5,132 bases of DNA from an uncultured Collinsella sp. Lineage in GTDB: Bacteria; Actinomycetota; Coriobacteriia; Coriobacteriales; Coriobacteriaceae. The position numbers and the translations under genes are program-made. The stretch lies in NCBI GenBank assembly GCA_905197385.1, contig CAJJYO010000128.1:1-5132 (forward strand). Direction: 5' to 3'. The notes under the pieces are model-generated. The model did no database searches, was not told the DNA's origin, and saw only the letters and a list, made by a program, of their open reading frames with translations. This document shows, piece after piece, positions 1 to 5,132 of this stretch. How positions within the stretch are numbered: position 1 is the first letter of the stretch; each line of letters opens with the position of its first letter.

Positions 1-442
1 CCACGCAGGACGTGGACGTCGCGACGGCCAGCCTGCGCGCGACGTAGAGCTGGCGCACCGCCTCGACCCAGCCGTCCTGCGACTTCGGCACGGAGCAGCC
101 CCTCCCGGACGCCGCCTTGCGCGCCGCGCGCTCGGCGTCCAGCGGGTCGCTCTTCCCCTCGCCGGGCCTCGCCTTGTCCCTCTTGGGCCTGAGCACCTCG
201 ACGACGTTGTACCCGAGCTCCACGAGCCTCCTCGTCAGCCCGGCCCCGTACGATGCCGTGCCCTCGACGCCGACGACCATGCAGCTCCCCGGGTCGCCTA
301 TCGCCTCCGCCAGCCTGTCGTAGCCCTCGGGGTCGGCCCCGAAGCTCCCGCTCCAGATCTTCCTCCCGAGGCCGTCGAGCAGGCACAGGACATGCACGTC
401 CTTGTGCGTGTCGACGCCCGCGATGACCGTTTCGCCTTCCAT
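1..442 (-). CDS. IS110-family transposase, N-terminal part (3' end beyond the left window edge)
   Basis: This gene encodes the DNA-cleaving recombinase of an IS110-family insertion sequence. Family knowledge: these enzymes join a RuvC-like DEDD domain to a C-terminal domain with a catalytic serine, and use an element-encoded bridge RNA to choose donor and target DNA. The sequence shows 147 uninterrupted codons from ATG at 442. The motif GVDTHKDVH gives Asp11, GVEGTASYG gives Glu60, and KSDPLDAERAAR gives Asp99 and Asp102, which matches the DEDD set and its usual spacing. The serine domain (normally around residues 190-300) is outside the window, so integrity cannot be judged. The start is supported by AGGGGAG placed 5 bases upstream and by the family's habit of starting about 10 residues before the first Asp. 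Only 5 of the 147 codons end in A or T, a stronger bias than in the neighbouring gene, which fits a horizontally acquired element. Confidence 0.93.
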   Translation of the reverse strand, partial: MEGETVIAGVDTHKDVHVLCLLDGLGRKIWSGSFGADPEGYDRLAEAIGDPGSCMVVGVEGTASYGAGLTRRLVELGYNVVEVLRPKRDKARPGEGKSDPLDAERAARKAASGRGCSVPKSQDGWVEAVRQLYVARRLAVATSTSCV

Positions 443-447
443 TTTCG

Positions 448-454
448 CTCCCCT
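448..454 (-). promoter_or_regulatory. Shine-Dalgarno site of the transposase
   Basis: Read on the minus strand, AGGGGAG ends 5 bases before the ATG at 442. This is a near-ideal ribosome binding site and it fixes the transposase start. The overlapping heptamer GGGAGCG (446-452) is perfectly complementary to CGCTCCC at 503-509 on the same transcript, so the site could be masked by a long-range helix. The pairing is visible in the sequence; masking in the cell is inference. Confidence 0.75.
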
Positions 455-504
455 CGGTCTGCCGCCTGCTCCGCGCCCGGGTCTCCCAGACATTGCACTG
501 ACGG

Positions 505-545
505 GAGCGCTACAATCAAGTTGCCTTATCCGATTGTCCGCGCTC
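505..545 (-). other. Bulged stem-loop in the transposase leader
   Basis: On the minus strand GAGCGC pairs with GCGCTC (540-545 with 505-510). An asymmetric GG/A internal loop follows (538-539 and 511), then ACAATC pairs with GATTGT (532-537 with 512-517). The apical loop is 14 bases (518-531). This gives two perfect 6-bp helices, the strongest fold between the transposase and the neighbouring palindrome. A stem broken by an internal loop resembles bridge RNA loop architecture, but it could also be a leader regulatory hairpin. It is not a terminator, because no T-tract follows. Confidence 0.55.
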
Positions 546-738
546 ATGCTCCTATTAGGTCATGGCAGGACTCCGGGTCGCGGAAGCCGGGGCGAGACAG
601 GTCGGATTTGAGGACGGCCGAAGAGGCGTCAGCAGGTCAGTGGGTCATCGTCCCGGCGTTCAGCATCAGGGTAGCGCTGCGACGCGGAAATCGCGCGCTG
701 TTGACGCGCCCCCGCAGTGCCCGCTTCCCCCAAGGACA

Positions 739-744
739 ATTATC
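739..744 (-). promoter_or_regulatory. Candidate -10 element near the presumed left end of the IS
   Basis: Minus-strand GATAAT matches the TATAAT consensus at 5 of 6 positions. The hexamer 17 bases upstream, TGTCCA, is a poor -35 box and lies in the palindrome arm rather than in the element. In characterised IS110 elements the bridge RNA promoter is completed only in the excised circle, with the -35 from the right end and the -10 from the left end. A good -10 with a poor flanking -35 would fit that, but the evidence is one hexamer. Confidence 0.22.
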
Positions 745-758
745 AGTGCAGGTACAGG

Positions 759-867
759 GCTTGGACATATTCGGTGTGCTCGGTCTATTCAGATTTTGCC
801 GCATACTTCCGAAATCTGAGTTCGCAAAGGGTGATAGTCGGGGCGTTTACGCAACATATGTCCAAGC
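759..867. repeat. Nested inverted repeat: 12-bp outer arms around an inner hairpin
   Basis: The outer arms GCTTGGACATAT (759-770) and ATATGTCCAAGC (856-867) are perfect inverted copies, 85 bases apart. Inside them TCAGATTT (789-796) and AAATCTGA (812-819) form an 8-bp stem with a 15-base loop, and the stem extends to 787-821 with one G-U pair. A smaller GCGT/ACGC hairpin lies at 844-853. GC content is below that of both neighbours. No protein is supported. It could be a dispersed intergenic palindrome (REP/MITE-like), a small RNA, or part of the 3' untranslated region of the upstream gene. I do not recognise the family. Confidence 0.6.
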
Positions 868-904
868 AAAAACGGGTGGTAGCCGGTATGGCCACCACCC
901 GTTT
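868..904 (-). terminator. Rho-independent terminator of the activase/dehydratase-like fusion gene
   Basis: The sequences 870-880 and 894-904 form a perfect 11-bp stem (AAACGGGTGGT with ACCACCCGTTT). After one mismatch it continues with GCC/GGC around a GGTAT loop. On the minus strand the helix runs into five Ts (872-868), partly shared with the stem base. The structure begins about 28 bases after the TAG stop at 933-935. The other strand has no T-tract after the stem, so it should act mainly on the minus-strand transcript. Confidence 0.88.
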
Positions 905-932
905 GTCTCATATCCAGCCCATAGCAGGCCAG

Positions 933-3900
933 CTACTTCTTAATGCCGCGTCCCAGGCGCTCAGCGACCGACGCCACGGCGCTCTCATCGACCGAACCGC
1001 AGCTCACGCAGCCGTCGTGGGCACGCATCTGGCCGGTGACCTCGTCCATCGCGAGCGGCGCCACCTTCTCAAGCTTAAAGCCCTTGCCGGCGCGCATGTT
1101 TTCCTTGGCCACGCTGATCATGAGCTTAATACGGTTGAGCTGGTTGACCTCGGACGCACCGGGGTCGTAGTCCACTGCGACGATATTGCTCTCGGGGTGC
1201 TGACGGCGCAGCTCCTTGATCACGGCCTTGCCCACCACGTGGTTAGGCAGGCACGCAAAGGGCTGCGTGCAGATGATGTTGGGTGCGCCATGGTCGATCA
1301 GGTCGAGCATCTCGGCCGTGAGCAACCAGCCCTCGCCCATGTTGTTGCACACCGAAAGCACCGTACGGGCCTTGTCGGCCATGGTGCCGATGCGCTCGGG
1401 CGCCTCGAAGCGGCGGGACTTCTCGAGCATCTCCTCCACCGGCGTGCGCATCCAGTCCACGAGCTTGATGAGCGCCTGCATACCAGCGCGCGTGGTAGCG
1501 GAGCTTCCCAACTCGTCCTTCTGCAGCTCGGCGTTGCTCATGGAGTACAGGAAAAAGTCGAGCAGACCCGGCACCACGGCCTCGCAGCCCTCGCGCTCGA
1601 TGACATCGACCACGTGGTTGTTGGCTGTGGGATGGAACTTGACCAGGATCTCGCCGACCACGCCCACGCGCGGCTTGGTACCCTCGCCCACGAGCGGCAT
1701 GGTGTCGAACGCGCGGATGGCCTCGCGGCACAGCTTGGTGTAGTTGTGGCGGTTAAACTTGGGCGCCAGCTTGCGAGCGCGCGCCATGTACTCCTCGTAG
1801 AGCGCGTTGGCGGCACCGGGCGTAGCCTCGTACGGGCGGCAGCGATAGAGCATCTGCATCATCACGTCGCCAAAGAGCACCGCGTAGACTGCCTGCTTAA
1901 GCAGCGCCGGCGTAATCTTAAAGCCAGGGTTGTCCTCGCCCAGCGCCACGGCCGAAAGCGAGATCACCGGGATCTCGGGGTGGCCGCTCTCGCGCAGGGC
2001 CTTGCGGATGAGTGCGATGTAGTTGGTGGCACGGCAGCCGCCGCCGGTCTGGCTGATAACCACGGCTGTCTTGGACAGGTCGTATCGACCGCTCTCGATG
2101 GCCTCCATGATCTGGCCCGTCACCAGGATCGACGGATAGCAGATGTCGTTGTTCACGTAGCGCAGGCCGGCCTCGACGGCATCGTGATCGGTCGAGGGCA
2201 GCAGCTCCAAGTTGTAGCCAGCACCACGGAACACCTCTTTGACCAGGTCAAAGTGGATCGGCGCCATCTGCGGGCACAGGATGGTGTAGCCCTCCTCGCG
2301 CATCTGCTCGGTAAAGGGCACCTTGGGCCACGCGGTCGAAGCACTCTCGCGCTGCGCCTCGAACGTGTACTTACGGCTCGCGAACGCGGGGGCATCCGTG
2401 GAGGGCGCCACCGGCGCGGCATCGCCCTGCTCGTAAGTCTCGCCCGCGGCCGTAGCCTCGGCCAAGCGCTCGGCCTCCTGGTCCTTGAGCGCCGCCATGA
2501 GCGAGCGAATACGGATACGCGCGGCGCCCAAGTTGGACACCTCGTCAATCTTGAGCACGGTGTAGATCTTGCCGCTGGCTTCCAGAATCTCCTGCACCTG
2601 ATCGGTGGTCAGAGCGTCCAGGCCGCAGCCGAAGGAATTGAGCTGGATCAGGTCCAGGTCGTTGCGCATCGTCACAAAACGGGCGACGGCGTACAGGCGG
2701 CTGTGATACATCCACTGATCGACGACGCGAATCGGACGCTCGGGCTTCACCAGATGCGCGAGCGAATCCTCGGTAAAGACCGCAAAGCCAAAGCTCGAGA
2801 TAAGCTCGGGCAGGGCATGGTTGATCTCGGGGTCGTTATGGTAGGGACGACCGGCGAGTACGATGCCGTGGCCGCCGTGGTCCTCGACCCACTTAAGGGC
2901 CTCCTCGCCCATGGTCTGGATGTCCTCGTGAAAACGCGCGTCGGCCTCGTAGGCGGCGTTGACGGCGGCATCGACCTCAGAGCGCGTGATCTTGGGACCG
3001 CGCACGCGACCGCGACCGGCCTCAGCATCGGCCACACGGTCGACGGCGAGCACCTGGTATAGACGGCGCTTGAGCTCGGTCTTGTCGTGATAGGGCACAA
3101 ACGGGTACAGGAACTCGATGTTCTGCTCACGGATCTCGTCGATGTTGAGCGCCAGCGCCGTGGGGTAGCTCATGACGATGGGGCAGTTATAGCAGTTGCC
3201 GGCGGTCGGATCCTCCTTGCGCTCCCAGCGCACGCACGGCATCCAGATAAAGTCGACGTCACGGTCAATGAGGTTCATCACGTGGCCGTGGCTCATCTTG
3301 GCCGGATAGCACACGCTCTCGGACGGCATGGACTCGATGCCCGCCTGGTAGGTCTTTTTGCTCGACTGGTCGGACAGCTGCACGCTAAAGCCCAGGCGCG
3401 TAAAGAACGCATGCCAGAAGGGGTAGTTCTCGTACATGTTGAGTGCGCGCGGGATACCCACGGTGCCGCGCGGGGCCTCGTCGGGGCTCAGGACCTCGCG
3501 GTCAAAGAGCAGCTCGTTTTTCTTTTTGAAGAGGTTGGGGGCCTCAGTCTTCTGCTTTTTGTGGCCGGCGCCCTTCTCGCAGCGGTTGCCGGTAATGAAG
3601 CGCCTACCGCCGCCAAAGTCGTTGACGGTAAGCTGGCAGTTGTTGGAGCAACGGCCGCAGCGGACATGCTTTTGCGTCACGGTGAGGTGCGCGATGTCCT
3701 CAGCCGAAAGAATGGTCGAGGTGCCGTCGGCGCCGGCGCGATCGCGGGCGAGCAGGGCCGCACCGTAGGCGCCCATGCAGCCGGCGATGTCGGGACGCAC
3801 GGCATGAACGCCGGTGAGCTGCTCAAACGCGCGCAGCGTGGCATCGGACATAAAGGTGCCGCCCTGGACGATTACCTGGCTGCCGATCTCCTTGGGATCG

Positions 3901-5132
3901 CGCAGCTTAATGACCTTGAACAGGGCATTCTTGATGACGGAATAGGACAGGCCGGCGGCGATGTCGCCCACCGTGGCGCCTTCCTTTTGCGCCTGCTTGA
4001 CGCGCGAGTTCATAAAGACCGTGCAGCGACTTCCCAGGTCGACCGGGGCTTTGGCATGGATGGCGGCGTTGGCGAACGCGCGCACGTCCATGTTCATAGA
4101 GACGGCGAAGCTCTCGATAAAGCTACCGCAACCCGACGAGCAGGCCTCGTTGAGCATGATGTGCTCGATGACGCCGTCCTTGACGCGCAGGCACTTCATG
4201 TCCTGGCCGCCAATGTCCAGAATGAACTCGACGCCGGGCAGGAACGCCTTGGCGCCGCGCAGGTGCGCGACGGTCTCGATCTCGCCGGAATCGGCCTTGA
4301 GGGCCTCGATGAGCAGCGCCTCACCGTAGCCCGTGGTGGTCACGTGGCCGATGGTGCAGCCCGCGGGGATGTGGTTGTAGAAATCGGCCATGATGACCTT
4401 GGCCGTGCCTAGGATGTCGCCGTTGTTGTTGCCGTACCAGGTGTGCAGCAGCTGACCGTCCTCGCCCACGAGCGCGGCCTTCATGGTGGTGGAGCCGGCG
4501 TCGATGCCGATGAACACGCGTCCGGTGTAGCCTTCGAGCTTGCCCTTGGGGACGACCTCGGTGTCGTGGCGGGTCTTGAACTCGGCAAAGTCCTCGTCGG
4601 TGGCAAAGAGCGGATCCAGACGCTCGACCTCGGCACCCTGCGTGTCACCCAGGGCATCGATGGCCCCGATGAGCTGCGGGAACGTGCTGAGCTTGTTGGA
4701 CTCGTGCGCCATGGCGGCGCCGCTCGCCACAAACAGGTGAGCGTTTTGGGGCACGATACGGTGCTCCTCGTCCAGATTGAGCGTGAGGTAGAAGCGGTGG
4801 CGCAGCTCGGAGAGATACTGCAGCGGGCCGCCCAGGAAGGCGACGTTGCCGCGGATGGGACGGCCGCACGCCAGGCCCGAGATGGTCTGGGTCACGACAG
4901 CCTGGAAGATGGAGGCGGCCACGTCCTCGGGGCGGGCGCCCTCGTTGAGCAGCGGCTGCACGTCGGTCTTGGCAAAAACGCCGCAGCGGCTGGCGATGGG
5001 ATAGATGGTGGTGGCGTTGGCCGCGAGCTCGTTGAGGCCGCTGGCGTCGGTGTGGAGCAGGGTTGCCATCTGGTCGATGAACGCACCCGTGCCGCCGGCG
5101 CAGGTGCCGTTCATGCGCTGCTCGATGCCGTT
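933..5132 (-). CDS. Giant acyl-CoA dehydratase activase-related protein (BadF/HgdC ATPase x2 + DUF2229/HgdB-like x2), 5' end missing
   Basis: Probable cytoplasmic ATP-driven electron-transfer protein of the 2-hydroxyacyl-CoA dehydratase activator superfamily; the substrate is unknown. The frame is open to the right edge and the true start lies beyond it. The ATG at 5114 is internal, because it falls just before a family cysteine motif. Residues are numbered from that Met. Residues 1-140 are the end of a first ASKHA domain, with TCAGGTG Cys5 and SRCGVF Cys44. Residues 200-460 are a complete second one: phosphate loop GIDAGSTT 203-210, DIGGQDMK 300-307, Cys325 and SRCTVF Cys364. Residues 486-512 hold a C-x2-C-x3-C-x18-C knuckle. 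Residues 551-882 are an HgdB/DUF2229-like module with Cys602 (CYP), Cys627 and Cys830. An Ala/Glu-rich linker spans about 883-935. Residues 941-1341 are a second such module with Cys992 (CYP), Cys1027 and Cys1288. The tail carries CVSC (1369-1372). Family knowledge: two cysteines per activator hold a shared [4Fe-4S] cluster. No frameshift is seen. The stop is TAG at 933-935 and a terminator follows. Confidence 0.93.
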   Translation of the reverse strand, partial: NGIEQRMNGTCAGGTGAFIDQMATLLHTDASGLNELAANATTIYPIASRCGVFAKTDVQPLLNEGARPEDVAASIFQAVVTQTISGLACGRPIRGNVAFLGGPLQYLSELRHRFYLTLNLDEEHRIVPQNAHLFVASGAAMAHESNKLSTFPQLIGAIDALGDTQGAEVERLDPLFATDEDFAEFKTRHDTEVVPKGKLEGYTGRVFIGIDAGSTTMKAALVGEDGQLLHTWYGNNNGDILGTAKVIMADFYNHIPAGCTIGHVTTTGYGEALLIEALKADSGEIETVAHLRGAKAFLPGVEFILDIGGQDMKCLRVKDGVIEHIMLNEACSSGCGSFIESFAVSMNMDVRAFANAAIHAKAPVDLGSRCTVFMNSRVKQAQKEGATVGDIAAGLSYSVIKNALFKVIKLRDPKEIGSQVIVQGGTFMSDATLRAFEQLTGVHAVRPDIAGCMGAYGAALLARDRAGADGTSTILSAEDIAHLTVTQKHVRCGRCSNNCQLTVNDFGGGRRFITGNRCEKGAGHKKQKTEAPNLFKKKNELLFDREVLSPDEAPRGTVGIPRALNMYENYPFWHAFFTRLGFSVQLSDQSSKKTYQAGIESMPSESVCYPAKMSHGHVMNLIDRDVDFIWMPCVRWERKEDPTAGNCYNCPIVMSYPTALALNIDEIREQNIEFLYPFVPYHDKTELKRRLYQVLAVDRVADAEAGRGRVRGPKITRSEVDAAVNAAYEADARFHEDIQTMGEEALKWVEDHGGHGIVLAGRPYHNDPEINHALPELISSFGFAVFTEDSLAHLVKPERPIRVVDQWMYHSRLYAVARFVTMRNDLDLIQLNSFGCGLDALTTDQVQEILEASGKIYTVLKIDEVSNLGAARIRIRSLMAALKDQEAERLAEATAAGETYEQGDAAPVAPSTDAPAFASRKYTFEAQRESASTAWPKVPFTEQMREEGYTILCPQMAPIHFDLVKEVFRGAGYNLELLPSTDHDAVEAGLRYVNNDICYPSILVTGQIMEAIESGRYDLSKTAVVISQTGGGCRATNYIALIRKALRESGHPEIPVISLSAVALGEDNPGFKITPALLKQAVYAVLFGDVMMQMLYRCRPYEATPGAANALYEEYMARARKLAPKFNRHNYTKLCREAIRAFDTMPLVGEGTKPRVGVVGEILVKFHPTANNHVVDVIEREGCEAVVPGLLDFFLYSMSNAELQKDELGSSATTRAGMQALIKLVDWMRTPVEEMLEKSRRFEAPERIGTMADKARTVLSVCNNMGEGWLLTAEMLDLIDHGAPNIICTQPFACLPNHVVGKAVIKELRRQHPESNIVAVDYDPGASEVNQLNRIKLMISVAKENMRAGKGFKLEKVAPLAMDEVTGQMRAHDGCVSCGSVDESAVASVAERLGRGIKK

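Larger units (their letters stand above)
446..745 (-). ncRNA. Candidate IS110 left-end non-coding region / bridge RNA
   Basis: About 300 bases upstream of the transposase carry no credible gene. In the IS110 subgroup the bridge RNA is transcribed from exactly this position, in the left end and on the transposase strand. It folds into stem-loops whose internal loops carry the target and donor guides. Visible here are a bulged stem-loop at 505-545, a weaker bulged hairpin at 613-630 (GACG/CGTC plus CC/GG), and a short GTCT/AGAC hairpin at 481-491. GC content is about 63% at 601-660 and 70% at 661-720, falling to 53% at 721-780 and 47% at 781-840, so the element probably ends between 720 and 758. 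IS110 elements have no terminal inverted repeats to mark the edge. The right boundary is an estimate, and no guide sequences could be assigned. Confidence 0.4.

Noticed and set aside
298..519. A 73-codon minus-strand frame overlapping the transposase start.
   Set aside because: It is the out-of-frame reading of the transposase N-terminus, which has the clear DEDD motifs in the other frame.
492..519. A possible transposase promoter with TTGATT (514-519) and TGCAAT (492-497), 16-base spacing.
   Set aside because: Each box matches only 4 of 6 positions, and the -35 falls within the stem-loop. This level of match is expected by chance in a region this size.
545..564. A palindrome-like segment with two CATG copies around CCTATTAGG.
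   Set aside because: The inner and outer symmetry centres do not coincide, and the inner part would leave a one-base loop, so it is neither a good hairpin nor a consistent operator.
392..943. Plus-strand open frames of 183 and 85 codons across the intergenic region (392-943 and 562-819).
   Set aside because: They cross the transposase start, the stem-loop and the terminator. They show no convincing ribosome site and no recognisable domain, and they have low-complexity Arg/Ser/Ala/Pro-rich stretches.
717..3062. A 781-codon open frame on the plus strand.
   Set aside because: It lies almost wholly antisense to the fusion gene. Its product is Leu/His/Arg/Ala-rich with no recognisable domain, as expected from the complement of GC-biased codons. 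Its first part also runs through the palindrome and terminator.
3087..4412. A 441-codon open frame on the plus strand.
   Set aside because: It is antisense to the second ATPase domain and the cysteine knuckle, which are clearly conserved on the minus strand. Its composition is typical of an antisense shadow and no motif is visible.
5112..5114. The ATG at 5114 as the start of the fusion protein.
   Set aside because: The frame stays open to 5132, and this Met directly precedes the first cysteine motif of an ASKHA domain, which normally comes more than 100 residues into the domain.

Overview
The window holds two genes on the minus strand, both cut by the window edges, separated by about 490 bases without a convincing gene. 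High GC content, strongly GC-biased third codon positions and a giant activase/dehydratase-like fusion protein suggest an anaerobic high-GC gut bacterium. My guess is a Collinsella-like member of the Coriobacteriia. This is an inference from style, not a database match.

Region 1 (1-442, minus): the first 147 codons of an IS110-family transposase. It has the RuvC-like DEDD motifs, a clear ATG and a strong Shine-Dalgarno site. The rest of the gene lies off the left edge. Region 2 (443 to about 758): the probable left-end non-coding part of the same element. In the IS110 family this is where the bridge RNA is encoded. A bulged stem-loop (505-545) is visible, and its 3' arm could also pair with the transposase Shine-Dalgarno site. 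Region 3 (759-867): a lower-GC nested palindrome, with perfect 12-bp outer arms around an inner hairpin. Region 4 (868-904): a strong Rho-independent terminator for the upstream gene.

Region 5 (933-5132, minus): one uninterrupted reading frame of 1399 codons that runs off the right edge. It fuses two BadF/HgdC-type activator ATPase domains (the first is partial here), a four-cysteine knuckle and two HgdB/DUF2229-like modules. Each of those modules keeps a CYP / C / F-x-C cysteine set. It looks like a complete activator plus 2-hydroxyacyl-CoA-dehydratase-type pair on one chain. The substrate is unknown.

On the minus strand the order is: fusion gene, terminator, palindrome, IS110 left end, transposase. 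The element appears to sit just downstream of the gene's terminator, next to the palindrome, and leaves the large gene intact. The two genes probably have no functional connection.
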